The notes under the pieces were generated by a model. It did no database searches. It was not told the DNA's origin and saw only the letters and a list, made by a program, of their open reading frames with translations. The translations under genes were made by a program, and so were the position numbers. DNA of 64,000 bases from Pseudoxanthomonas sp. F37 (GTDB taxonomy: Bacteria > Pseudomonadota > Gammaproteobacteria > Xanthomonadales > Xanthomonadaceae). Numbering within the stretch: position 1 is the first letter of the stretch; each line of letters opens with the position of its first letter. Shown here in pieces: positions 51,513-60,145 of this stretch. The stretch spans positions 3,286,001-3,350,000 of the forward strand of contig NZ_CP095187.1 in the NCBI RefSeq assembly GCF_022965755.1, given 5' to 3'.

Positions 51513-51723
51513 CCGTCGATCAACCGGGGGCGCCGCGGGACGCAGCGGGGGCGCCAGCGTAACCGATGGCGGTGGCCCACCCCGGCAAGGCGATGGAAAA
51601 CCGGCACTTATGTCATGCCCATGCAATGCGTGTACCACAGGCTTGGGCTACATTGCGCCGGCCGGGGGCGGATCCGCCCCCGACAGGGGGCGGCATCCAA
51701 TCCACTGAGGGAGAACCCGTTAC

Positions 51724-54700
51724 ATGGAAATGCCACGGGGCCGCCTTGCGGCCGTGTTCGCGTCTTTCGCCTTGCTCTTCGCCGCGTCGTCGGTGCAGGC
51801 ACAGGTGGTCATCAGCCAGGTCTACGGCGGCGGCGGCAACAGCGGCGCCACGCTGAAGAACGACTTCATCGAGTTGCGCAACAACGGCCCCACCGCGGTC
51901 GACCTGACCGGCTGGAGCGTGCAGTACACCTCCTCCGCGGGCACCTCCTGGGGCAGCCGCACCAACCTCAGCGGCAGCATCCCGGCCGGTGGCTTCTACC
52001 TGATCCAGCAGGCGCAGGGCGCCGGCGGCACGGTGGACCTGCCCACCCCGGATGCCACCGGCACCATCGCGATGAGCGGTACCGCCGGCAAAGTGGCGCT
52101 GAGCCGCAGTACGACGGCGCTGACGGGCGCCTGCCCGACCGCCGACGCGAACGTGGTCGACTTCGTCGGCTTCGGCAGCGCGGCCAACTGCTTCGAAGGC
52201 AGCGCACCCACCGGCACGCTGAGCAACACCACCGCCGCGCTGCGCGGTGGCGATGGCAGCATCGACACCAACAACAACGGCGCGGATTTCGCCGTGGGCG
52301 CGCCGAACCCGCGCAACAGCGGCGCCGAGCCGCCGGAACCGCCGGATCCGCCGCTGGCGCTGACCATCGCCCAGATCCAGGGCAGCGGCCTGCTGTCGCC
52401 GCATGACGGCAAGCGCGTGGTGACCGAAGGCATCGTCACCGCGCTCAAGTTCAACAACGGCTTCTTCCTGCAGGCCGCCAACGACGATGGCGACCCGGCC
52501 ACCTCGGACGGCGTGTTCGTCTTCACCAGCAGCGCACCGCCGGCCACCGCCGCGGTGGGCAACCGCGTGCGGGTGACCGGCACGGTGGAGGAATACACCC
52601 CCTCGTCCAACCCGCACCAGCTGGCGATCACCGAAATCGTCACCCCGACGGTGGAAGTGCTGGAGACCGGCGTCGCCCTGCCCGCGGCGATCGAGCTGAC
52701 CGCCGCCGAACTGGCGCCCGACGCCCTGCCCGGCACGCTGGAGCGGCTGGAGGGCATGCGCGTGAGCGTGGCGCAGTCGGTGGTGATCGCCGCCTCCGGC
52801 GGCAGCCTGGACGAGAACGACGCGCTGGCGTTCAGCGATGGCGTGTTCCACGTCGCCCTGCCGGGCGTGGCGCGTCCGTTCCGTGAGCCCGGCATCGCCG
52901 TGATGGATGCCATCAGCCTGCCCGCCGGCAAGAACCCGCCGCGCTTCGACACCAACCAGGAACGCCTGATGGTGCGCAGCCGCGGCCAGGTCGGCGCGCA
53001 GCCGCTGTCGGTCGACACCGGGGCGGACGTCGCCGGCCTGCTGGGCGTGCTGGACTACTTCGCCGGCACCTGGGCGCTGCTGCCCGACGTGGCCACGCCG
53101 CCGACCGTCACCGGTGGACGCCTGCCCGAAGCCGTCAACGACGCCAGCTACGACGAAGTCACCGTCGGCAGCTTCAACCTGCTGCGTCTGTTCGACGAGG
53201 TCAACGACAGCAACGGCGCGGTGACGCTGACGCCGGAAGCGCTGGACAAGCGCCTGGCCAAGGCCGCGCTGGCGATCTGCGACTACCTGAAGGCCCCGGA
53301 TATCCTGGGCACGGTGGAAGTGGAAAACCTGCGCGTGCTGCAACTGCTGTCCGAGCGCATCGACGCCACCTGCGCCGCGCGCCCGGGCTATGTGCCGTAC
53401 CTGCAGCCGGGCAACGACGTGGGCGGCATCAACGTCGGCTTCCTGGTCAGCTCGCGCCTGACCGCCGACGGCCTGCCGCGCGTCGAGGTGCTGGACGTGG
53501 CCCAGTTCGGCAAGGAGACCACCCTGGCCAATCCGAACGGCACCACCAGCCTGCTCAACGACCGTCCGCCGCTGCGCCTGCGCGCCCGCGTCCACCAGGA
53601 CGCGACCTCGAGCTATCCGCTGACGGTCATCGTCAACCACCTGCGCTCGCTCAACGACATCAACGACACCCTGCCCGGCAGCAGCGGCTGGGCCACCGGC
53701 GGCGAGCGCGTGCGGGTGAAACGCGGCGCCCAGGCCGTCTACCTGGCGCAGCTGGTCCAGGAGATGCAGCAGGCGAACCCGGACGAGAAGATCGTGCTGG
53801 TCGGCGACTTCAACGCGTTCGAGTTCAACGACGGCTACGTGGACGTGATGGGCATCATCCGCGGCGACGCCGCAGCGGAAGACCAGGTGCTGACGTACAT
53901 GCCCAGCCCGGTCACCACGCCGCTGGTCGACGGGTCGCAGCTGATCGCCGATCCCGCGCAGCGCTACTCGTATTCGTTCGAGGGCAATGCGCAGACGCTG
54001 GACCACGTGCTGGTCAACGAATCGCTGGTGATGGACGCCGCGCTGCGCGTGGACCATGCGCGCATCAACGCCGACTTCGGCGTGGACAACTTCGGCGATG
54101 CCACGCTGGCCGTGCGCTCGTCCGACCACGACCCGGTGCGCCTGAGCATCCGCGTGCCGTCCTTCGCCCGCGCCGACCTGTCGGCCACGGTGTCGGCCGA
54201 CCGCAGCAGCGCCAGCGTCGGCGAGACGGTGCGCTACACCGCCACCGTCCGCAACGCCGGTCCCGGCGCCGCGGCGCCCGCGGCGTTCGCCTTCGTGTTC
54301 TCGGCCGAACTCGCGCCGTCGCTCAGCGCGCTGCCGGCCGGCTGGAGCTGCGACGCGGCAGAGCTGACCGCCGGCACCACCCGCGTGGCCTGCACCACGC
54401 CGTCGCTGGCGGTGGGCGCGGAAGCGTCGTTCGCGATCGATGCCATCGTGCCGGCCAGCGCCGCGGGCGCCACGCTCGGCCTGGGCGTGTCGGCCAACTC
54501 CAGCGTGCTCGACCCGGCCAACGGCGACAACACCGCGGCCGTCTCGGTGGCCGTGGCCGCGCTGCCGCAGACCCGCGCCGACCTGTCGGTGAAGCTGCTG
54601 GGCGCCGCCCTGCCGCTGCGTCGCGGCACCATCGCCACGCTGCTGGTGCCGGTGCGCAACGCCGGGCCGGACCAGGCCGAGCAGGTGACGGTGCGGCTGA

Positions 54701-54969
54701 CCAGCAATGTCGATGCCCGCTACGCCGCCGTGGCCGCGCCCCGCGGCTGGTCCTGCACCCGCGTGCAGGACACCGCGGAAGGCGCCGCCGCCGACTGCAG
54801 CCGCCACGGTGCCATGCCGCGCGGCGTGCAGACGCTGGCCTTCGCGCTGGTGGTGCCGGGCAAGCCCAAGCGGGGCACCCAGCTGGAGTTCGGAGCGACC
54901 GTCAACAGCGCCACGACGGATCCGGACCCCACCAACAACCACGACCGGCTGGTCCAGCGCATCCGCTGA
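51724..54969 (+). CDS. Large secreted nuclease (lamin-tail + OB-like + endonuclease/exonuclease/phosphatase + DUF11 repeats)
   Basis: The 1081-residue protein has a signal peptide (ending VQAQ), a lamin-tail domain (about 25-190, VVISQVYGGGGNSGATLKND), an OB-like nuclease-associated region (about 210-330), an EEP nuclease domain (about 480-820: VGSFNLLRLFD, GDFNAFEFNDGY, and C-terminal SSDHDPV) and two DUF11-type beta repeats (about 825-1075). The order matches ExeM/NucH-type extracellular nucleases. It lacks a hydrophobic GlyGly-CTERM tail, so it is probably released. It may degrade extracellular DNA for nutrients or biofilm turnover. Confidence 0.88.
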   Translation: MEMPRGRLAAVFASFALLFAASSVQAQVVISQVYGGGGNSGATLKNDFIELRNNGPTAVDLTGWSVQYTSSAGTSWGSRTNLSGSIPAGGFYLIQQAQGAGGTVDLPTPDATGTIAMSGTAGKVALSRSTTALTGACPTADANVVDFVGFGSAANCFEGSAPTGTLSNTTAALRGGDGSIDTNNNGADFAVGAPNPRNSGAEPPEPPDPPLALTIAQIQGSGLLSPHDGKRVVTEGIVTALKFNNGFFLQAANDDGDPATSDGVFVFTSSAPPATAAVGNRVRVTGTVEEYTPSSNPHQLAITEIVTPTVEVLETGVALPAAIELTAAELAPDALPGTLERLEGMRVSVAQSVVIAASGGSLDENDALAFSDGVFHVALPGVARPFREPGIAVMDAISLPAGKNPPRFDTNQERLMVRSRGQVGAQPLSVDTGADVAGLLGVLDYFAGTWALLPDVATPPTVTGGRLPEAVNDASYDEVTVGSFNLLRLFDEVNDSNGAVTLTPEALDKRLAKAALAICDYLKAPDILGTVEVENLRVLQLLSERIDATCAARPGYVPYLQPGNDVGGINVGFLVSSRLTADGLPRVEVLDVAQFGKETTLANPNGTTSLLNDRPPLRLRARVHQDATSSYPLTVIVNHLRSLNDINDTLPGSSGWATGGERVRVKRGAQAVYLAQLVQEMQQANPDEKIVLVGDFNAFEFNDGYVDVMGIIRGDAAAEDQVLTYMPSPVTTPLVDGSQLIADPAQRYSYSFEGNAQTLDHVLVNESLVMDAALRVDHARINADFGVDNFGDATLAVRSSDHDPVRLSIRVPSFARADLSATVSADRSSASVGETVRYTATVRNAGPGAAAPAAFAFVFSAELAPSLSALPAGWSCDAAELTAGTTRVACTTPSLAVGAEASFAIDAIVPASAAGATLGLGVSANSSVLDPANGDNTAAVSVAVAALPQTRADLSVKLLGAALPLRRGTIATLLVPVRNAGPDQAEQVTVRLTSNVDARYAAVAAPRGWSCTRVQDTAEGAAADCSRHGAMPRGVQTLAFALVVPGKPKRGTQLEFGATVNSATTDPDPTNNHDRLVQRIR

Positions 54970-54994
54970 ACTTTCCCGCCATCGTGGGGTCGAC

Positions 54995-55018
54995 AGGGGC
55001 GCGGGTGACCGCGCCCCT
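54995..55018 (+). terminator. Rho-independent terminator after the nuclease gene
   Basis: AGGGGCGCGG and CCGCGCCCCT form a perfect 10-bp stem around GTGA, followed by TGTCGTTT. It begins 26 bp after the stop codon and separates the nuclease gene from the dehydrogenase operon. Confidence 0.75.
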
Positions 55019-55230
55019 TGTCGTTTGCGCAGCCCGCGACGCGCATCACGTCGGAGCAGCGGCGGACTGACACCGAACGACAGCCGCCAAGCTCCTGTTT
55101 GCGCACCGGTTTCGCCGCTGGGCCCGCGCCATCCACCCCCGTCTTGTTGCATTGCACGACAGCTGCAGGGCGCCCAGCTCCTAAAATTACATCTGAAACC
55201 AATTCCGCTATCGACGAGAACACCGTCCCG

Positions 55231-56316
55231 ATGAGCATCGCCGCAACTTTCGAGATCGAATACCTCCAGTACCTGGGCCCCGACGGCACCCTGGTGCGCG
55301 ACGACCTGCCCGAGGCCGGGCGCGACATCGTCCGCCTGCGCGAACTGTTCAAGCAGATGCTGTTCGTGCGCACCTTCGACACCAAGGCCATCGCGCTGCA
55401 GCGCACCGGCAAGCTGGGTACCTACGCCGCCTGCCTGGGCCACGAGGCCACCCACGTCGGCATCGGCGCCTCGATGCGCCCGGGCGACGTCTACGCGCCC
55501 AGCTACCGCGAGTACGGCGCCATGTTCATGCGCGGGGTGAAGCCGCGCGACGTGCTGATGTACTGGGGCGGCGACGAGCGCGGCAGCGACTTCGACCGCG
55601 ACAGCGACGCACGCAGCGACTTCCCGTTCTGCGTGCCGATCTCCACGCAATGCCTGCATGCCGCTGGTGCGGCGCTGTCGTTCAAGCTGCGCAGGCAGCC
55701 GAACATCGCGGTGGCGACCTGCGGCGACGGTGGTTCGTCGAAGACCGATTTCTACGCCGCGCTGAATTCCGCCGGCGCCTACGAGCTGCCGCTGGTACTG
55801 GGCGTGATCAACAACGGCTGGGCGATCTCGGTGCCGCGCAGCGCGCAGACCGGTGCGCAGACGCTGGCGCAGAAGGGCCTGGCCGGTGGCCTGCACTGCC
55901 TGCAGGTCGACGGCAACGACCTGATCGCCGTGCTGGAAGGCATGCGCCGCGCCAGCGAGCGCGCCCGCAAGGGCCAGGGCGGCACGGTGATCGAATTCGT
56001 CACCTACCGCCTGTCCGACCACACCACCGCCGACGATGCCCGCCGCTACCGCGACGACGCCGAAGTGAAGGCCGGCTGGGAGCGCGAACCGATGACCCGC
56101 CTGCGCGCCTGGCTGACCGCGCAGGGCGCTTGGAGCGGGGCCGACGAGGCCGCGTGGAAGGAGGAATGCGGCGCACGCGTGGACGAGGAGGTCAACGCCT
56201 ACCTCAACACGCCGGTGCAGCCGGTCGAGGCGATGTTCGACTACCTGTACGCCGATCCGCCGCCGGAACTGCTGCAGCAACGCGCCGCCGCCATCGCCGC
56301 GGAGGCCCGCCCGTGA
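55231..56316 (+). CDS. 2-oxoacid dehydrogenase E1 component, alpha subunit
   Basis: The 361-residue thiamine-diphosphate enzyme subunit has the GDGGSSKTDFYAALN...NNGWAIS cofactor motif, LGHEATHVGIG and the SYREYGAMFMRG region. It pairs with the E1beta downstream as an alpha2beta2 dehydrogenase. The closest matches I recall are annotated as pyruvate or branched-chain 2-oxoacid dehydrogenase; the sequence alone does not settle which. It is first in an operon of four genes; no E3 (lipoamide dehydrogenase) is in the window. Confidence 0.9.
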   Translation: MSIAATFEIEYLQYLGPDGTLVRDDLPEAGRDIVRLRELFKQMLFVRTFDTKAIALQRTGKLGTYAACLGHEATHVGIGASMRPGDVYAPSYREYGAMFMRGVKPRDVLMYWGGDERGSDFDRDSDARSDFPFCVPISTQCLHAAGAALSFKLRRQPNIAVATCGDGGSSKTDFYAALNSAGAYELPLVLGVINNGWAISVPRSAQTGAQTLAQKGLAGGLHCLQVDGNDLIAVLEGMRRASERARKGQGGTVIEFVTYRLSDHTTADDARRYRDDAEVKAGWEREPMTRLRAWLTAQGAWSGADEAAWKEECGARVDEEVNAYLNTPVQPVEAMFDYLYADPPPELLQQRAAAIAAEARP

Positions 56317-57368
56317 GCACCGTGATGAAACCCGAAGACAAGACCGTGGGAGCGACGTCGGTCGCGAAAGCCGACGCCGTGGCGACGCCGACCGCCATCA
56401 CCCTGATCGAAGCCATCACCCAGGCGCTGGCCTGGGAGATCGCGCACGACGAGTCCGTGCTGGTGCTGGGCGAGGACGTGGGCGTGAACGGCGGCGTGTT
56501 CCGCGCCACCGCGGGCCTGCAGCAGAAGTTCGGCCCCGAGCGCGTGCTGGACACGCCGCTGGACGAAACCACCATCGCCGGCCTCACCGTCGGCCTGGCC
56601 GCGCAGGGCATGAAGCCGGTCGCCGAAGCCCAGTTCGACGGTTTCGTCTATCCGATGGTCGACCACATCATCTGCCACGCCGCGCGCCTGCGCACCCGTA
56701 CGCGCGGCCGCCTGCACTGCCCGATGGTGCTGCGCGTGCCGTGGGGCGGCGGCATCCGCGCGCCCGAGCACCACAGCGAGGCCAACGAAGCCATCTTCAC
56801 CAACGTGCCCGGCCTGCGCGTGGTGATGCCGTCCTCGCCGCAGCGCGCCTACGGCCTGCTGCTGGCCGCGATCCGCGACCCGGACCCGGTCATCTACATG
56901 GAACCCAAGCGCATCTACCGCCAGTACAAGGAAGTGGTCGCCGACGACGGCGAAGCGCTGCCGCTGGACGTGTGCTTCGTGCTGCGCGACGGCACCGACG
57001 TGACCCTGGTGACCTGGGGCGCGCAGGTGAAGGAAACGCTGGAGGCCGCCGACAGGCTGGCCGGCGAAGGCATCAGCGCCGAAGTCATCGACGTGGCGAC
57101 GCTGCGCCCGCTGGACTTCGACACCATCGCCGAGTCGGTGGCCAAGACCGGCCGCTGCGTGATCGTGCACGAAGCGCCGCGCACCGCCGGCTTCGGCGCC
57201 GAGATCGCCGCGCGCCTGGCCGAGCAGTCGATGTACGACCTGCTGGCGCCGGTGGAGCGCGTCACCGGCTACGACACCCACATCCCGCTGTTCCGCCTGG
57301 AAATGAAGTACCTGCCCAGCGTCGACAAGATCGTCGCCGCGGCCAGGCGGGCGATGGCGAACGGCTGA
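56313..57368 (+). CDS. 2-oxoacid dehydrogenase E1 component, beta subunit
   Basis: The 351-residue subunit has the transketolase-type pattern: LVLGEDVGVNGGVFRAT, FDGFVYPMVDHIICHAAR and GGGIRAPEHHSEANEA. GTG at 56313 overlaps the E1alpha stop (GTGA) and has GGAGG 7 nt upstream. Odd feature: residues about 12-26 (VGATSVAKADAV) are encoded by a GTAG-family repeat copy (56346 onward), not by ancestral sequence, placing a short extra linker before the conserved TAITLIEAITQALAWE. Confidence 0.92.
   Translation: MSTVMKPEDKTVGATSVAKADAVATPTAITLIEAITQALAWEIAHDESVLVLGEDVGVNGGVFRATAGLQQKFGPERVLDTPLDETTIAGLTVGLAAQGMKPVAEAQFDGFVYPMVDHIICHAARLRTRTRGRLHCPMVLRVPWGGGIRAPEHHSEANEAIFTNVPGLRVVMPSSPQRAYGLLLAAIRDPDPVIYMEPKRIYRQYKEVVADDGEALPLDVCFVLRDGTDVTLVTWGAQVKETLEAADRLAGEGISAEVIDVATLRPLDFDTIAESVAKTGRCVIVHEAPRTAGFGAEIAARLAEQSMYDLLAPVERVTGYDTHIPLFRLEMKYLPSVDKIVAAARRAMANG
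56346..56375 (+). repeat. GTAG-family repeat copy inside the E1beta gene
   Basis: GTGGGAGCGACGTCGGTCGC... matches the extragenic element seen at 58045 and 32731 (GTAGGAGCGACGTGAGTCGC). It lies in the coding region and is read in frame as VGATSVAK. The inner stem is GCGAC/GTCGC. Confidence 0.75.
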
Positions 57369-57736
57369 TGCGCGCCCGCGTCGTCCGCGATTACCGCACG
57401 CAATACGCGAACCCCATCCGGTTCGCGCGCGGCGACGTGGTCGCGCTCGGCGCGCGCGACACCGAATGGCCGGCCTTCGCCTGGGCCACCACCGGCGACG
57501 GCAATGCCGGCTGGGCGCCGGTGGACTGGCTGCAGCCGCGGGACGACGGCCACGCCGTCGCCCTGCGCGACTATTCCGCGCAGGAACTGGACGCGCGGGC
57601 AGGCGACACTGTGGCGCTCGGGCACGAACTGGGCGACTGGTGGTGGTGCACGCACGCGGACGGCCGCAGCGGCTGGCTGCCGGCGCGCGACCTGCAACCG
57701 ATCAACGAAACGACTTCCGAAGAGACATCCGAATGA
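57368..57736 (+). CDS. Tandem SH3-like domain protein in the dehydrogenase operon
   Basis: The 122-residue protein has two similar halves, each SH3-like (ARVVRDYRTQYANPIRFARGD...GWAPVDWLQP and AVALRDYSAQELDARAGD...GWLPARDLQP). It has no signal peptide. Its ATG overlaps the E1beta stop (TGATG) and its stop overlaps the E2 start (ATGA). The position between E1beta and E2 suggests a role in complex assembly or regulation; no such function is established to my knowledge. Confidence 0.8.
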   Translation: MRARVVRDYRTQYANPIRFARGDVVALGARDTEWPAFAWATTGDGNAGWAPVDWLQPRDDGHAVALRDYSAQELDARAGDTVALGHELGDWWWCTHADGRSGWLPARDLQPINETTSEETSE

Positions 57737-59106
57737 GCGAGAGCAAGACCTTCCACCTTCCCGACCTGGGCGAAGGCCTCCCGGACGCCACCATCGTCGA
57801 ATGGTTCGTCAAGGAAGGCGACGTGATCCGGCTGGACGAACCGCTGGTGTCGATGGAGACCGCCAAGGCCGTGGTCGAGGTGCCCTCGCCCGTCTCCGGC
57901 AAGGTGGTGAAACTGGCCGGCGCCGCCGGCGATGTGGTCGTCACCGGCAGCATGCTGGCCGTGTTCGAGCCCGACGCCAGTCTGCCGCAGCGCGCGGAAG
58001 GCCAGGACACCGGCCACCACCATGGCCCGCCGAAGTCCGCTGTGGTGGGAGCGACGTCAGTCGCGAATCCGGCATCGGATGCTGCCTCCATCGCCACTGA
58101 CGCCGCTCCCACGGAGGCCGACGCCGGCACCGTCGTCGGCGCCATGCAGTCCTCGAACGCCGTGCATACCGAACAGGCGATCGCCGTGGGCGGCGTCAAG
58201 GCCATGCCGGCCGTGCGCGCGATGGCCAAGAAGCTGGGCGTGGACCTGGCCCGCGTGCACGCCAGCGGCGCCGATGGCGCGGTGACGATGCAGGACGTGA
58301 AGCAGGCCGCGGCCGACGGCTCGGCGCGCGGCGCCACGGCGCCCGCCCCTGCCCCCGCCCGCAACATCGCTCCCGCTGCCGCGCCGGCACCCCTGGCCAC
58401 CCCGCAGCGCACCGCCCTGTCCGCCAGCGGCAAGCCCATGCGCACGCAGCCGCCGGGCGTATCGGTCAGCGGCCAGCCGGAACAGCTCAAGGGCGTGCGC
58501 CGGAACATGGCGCGCGTGATGGCCGACGCCCACGCCAAGGTCGTGCCGACCACGCTTAGCGACGACGCCGACATCCACGCCTGGACACCCGGCAACGACA
58601 TGACCGGCCGCCTCGTCCGCGCCATCGTCCGCGCCTGCAGGACGGTGCCGGCGATGAACGCCTGGTTCGATGGCGAAAAGCTCACCCGCACCCTGCACCC
58701 GCACGTGGACATCGGCATCGCCGTGGACACCGACGACGGCCTGTTCGTCCCGGCGCTGCGCAATGCGGACCTGCTGGAGGCCAGCGGCGTGCGCGAGAGC
58801 ATCAACCGCCTGCGCGCGCAGGTGGAAGACCGCAGCATCCCGTCCTCGGAACTGACCGGCTACACGATCTCGCTGAGCAACTTCGGCATGTTCGCGGGCC
58901 GCTACGCCACGCCGGTGGTGGTACCGCCGTGCGTGGCCATCGTCGCCGCCGGCCGCGCCCGCCACCAGGTCACCCCGGTGATGGGCGGTTTCGAATCGCA
59001 CAAGGTCATCCCGCTGTCGGTGACCTTCGACCACCGGGCATGCACGGGCGGCGAAGCCGCGCGCTTCCTGAAGGCGCTGATCGACGACCTGGCCCTGCCG
59101 GGCTGA
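57733..59106 (+). CDS. 2-oxoacid dehydrogenase E2 component (dihydrolipoamide acyltransferase)
   Basis: The 457-residue protein has one lipoyl domain (about 1-85; lipoyl Lys in VSMETAKAVVEV), a linker, a peripheral-subunit-binding domain (about 155-190, AMPAVRAMAKKLGVDLARV), an Ala/Pro linker and a C-terminal acyltransferase core (about 240-457). The active-site motif reads DHRACTGGEAARF, with Thr where the usual HxxxD motif has Asp. The first linker contains an inverted pair of GTAG-family repeats, translated in frame. Substrate class is unsettled. Confidence 0.92.
   Translation: MSESKTFHLPDLGEGLPDATIVEWFVKEGDVIRLDEPLVSMETAKAVVEVPSPVSGKVVKLAGAAGDVVVTGSMLAVFEPDASLPQRAEGQDTGHHHGPPKSAVVGATSVANPASDAASIATDAAPTEADAGTVVGAMQSSNAVHTEQAIAVGGVKAMPAVRAMAKKLGVDLARVHASGADGAVTMQDVKQAAADGSARGATAPAPAPARNIAPAAAPAPLATPQRTALSASGKPMRTQPPGVSVSGQPEQLKGVRRNMARVMADAHAKVVPTTLSDDADIHAWTPGNDMTGRLVRAIVRACRTVPAMNAWFDGEKLTRTLHPHVDIGIAVDTDDGLFVPALRNADLLEASGVRESINRLRAQVEDRSIPSSELTGYTISLSNFGMFAGRYATPVVVPPCVAIVAAGRARHQVTPVMGGFESHKVIPLSVTFDHRACTGGEAARFLKALIDDLALPG
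58045..58112 (+). repeat. Inverted GTAG-family repeat pair inside the E2 gene
   Basis: GTGGGAGCGACGTCAGTCGC... (58045-58070) faces an inverted copy (58091-58112); over 22 bp the arms agree at 20. It encodes the linker VVGATSVANPASDAASIATD... between the lipoyl and subunit-binding domains, so an element normally found between genes has been absorbed into a flexible linker. Confidence 0.85.
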
Positions 59107-59140
59107 CCGCTGCGAGGAATGCCGGGTCCCTCTCCCCCTT

Positions 59141-59219
59141 GTAGGAGCGCCCCATGGGCGCGATGCTTTTTATCCTGATGCAGGTCCAAGAAAGCATCGC
59201 GCCCATGGGGCGCTCCCAC
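59141..59219. repeat. GTAG-type palindrome pair between E2 and VOC genes
   Basis: GTAGGAGCGCCCCATGGGCG... (59141-59169) faces an inverted copy (59191-59219) with 28 of 29 positions matching; the second has GTGG instead of GTAG. Inner stem GCGCCC/GGGCGC. The pair may act as a transcript end or stabiliser for the dehydrogenase operon. Confidence 0.9.
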
Positions 59220-59247
59220 GGACGTACCCCTACGACGGAGACTTCGC

Positions 59248-59634
59248 ATGACCCACCACAGCCGTCTGGCCGGATTCATCATCGACAGCCAGGTCGACGA
59301 CCTGCCCGCCGCCTCCGCGTTCTGGAGCGCCGCCCTCGGCCTGAAGGTCACGCACCCGGATGACGGCGATCTTGGCCTCTACGACAAGTTCGAACCCGGC
59401 CCGGGCGGCCTGCACATCGAAGTGCAGAAGGTGAAGCACCCGGCGCGCGTGCATCTGGACATCGAGACCGACGATATCGATGCCGAGGTCGCACGGCTGG
59501 AAGCCCTCGGTGCGAAGCGCGTGCAGCACGTGCGCAACCGCTGGTGGGTGATGGAAGCGCCCACGGGGCACCGCTTCTGCGTGGTGCCGATGGACGCGGG
59601 CAGCGCGCGCGGCGCGCCCAACCGCTGGCCCTGA
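59248..59634 (+). CDS. VOC/glyoxalase-superfamily protein
   Basis: The 128-residue protein has two paired betaalphabeta modules of the vicinal oxygen chelate fold: FIIDSQVDDLPAASAFWSAALGL and the second half with VHLDIETDDIDAEVARLEALGAKRV and a final WWVMEAPTGHRFCVVP. Metal ligands are not certain. Substrate unknown. Confidence 0.82.
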   Translation: MTHHSRLAGFIIDSQVDDLPAASAFWSAALGLKVTHPDDGDLGLYDKFEPGPGGLHIEVQKVKHPARVHLDIETDDIDAEVARLEALGAKRVQHVRNRWWVMEAPTGHRFCVVPMDAGSARGAPNRWP

Positions 59635-59638
59635 AGGC

Positions 59639-60073
59639 TCAACGCGCGAGGACGGCCTCTTCCCGCCAGAATGCCAGCAGGCGCGCCAGGCCCGGCGAGG
59701 AAGCCGACTCGTCCTCCAGCCAGGGGGTTTCGCGCCGCCACTGCGCCTGGCTCAGCTGCTGGACCAGGGATTGCGGTGCGCTGGCGAAGCCCATGTGCCA
59801 GCGCTGGAACAGCCGCCTTTCCGCAGCGCCCTGTTCCAGCACCTCCAGCTGATGATGCTGGCGCGCGCGCACGATGCGCGCATAGATCTGCTCGACGTCC
59901 GCACGCGCGCCTTCCAGGTACTGCATGAAGCGTTGCCCGTCGTACAGCAGCGCCCCGGTCACTTCGGCCAGTTCGTTCGCCACGCGGGCATCCAGCAGCA
60001 GTGCGTCGAGATCGCCCGCATCCAGCGGCCGCGTGGCCCGGCTCTGATAGACCAGGGCATGAAGAAGAGCCAC
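59639..60073 (-). CDS. BLUF-domain blue-light sensor
   Basis: The 144-residue protein is essentially a single BLUF domain (1-95): LHALVYQSRATRPL with the photoactive Tyr, GALLYDGQRFMQYLEG with the flavin-contacting Gln, and RRLFQRWHMGFASAP near the Trp/Met switch position. A C-terminal helical cap follows. The start is GTG. Short BLUF proteins usually signal through partner proteins; no partner is evident nearby. Confidence 0.88.
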   Translation of the reverse strand: MALLHALVYQSRATRPLDAGDLDALLLDARVANELAEVTGALLYDGQRFMQYLEGARADVEQIYARIVRARQHHQLEVLEQGAAERRLFQRWHMGFASAPQSLVQQLSQAQWRRETPWLEDESASSPGLARLLAFWREEAVLAR

Positions 60074-60145
60074 AGGCGTTCCCGCTGCGCGAAAGGACGC
60101 GCAGCTTACTGCAATGCATCGAATGAACGGCGTGCGCCAGTACGC

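Noticed and set aside
51613-56280. A 1555-codon open frame on the minus strand across the nuclease and E1alpha genes
   Set aside because: It lies opposite well-supported plus-strand genes with recognisable domains. Its translation is His/Arg/Val/Gly-rich without domains, the usual antisense artefact in high-GC DNA.
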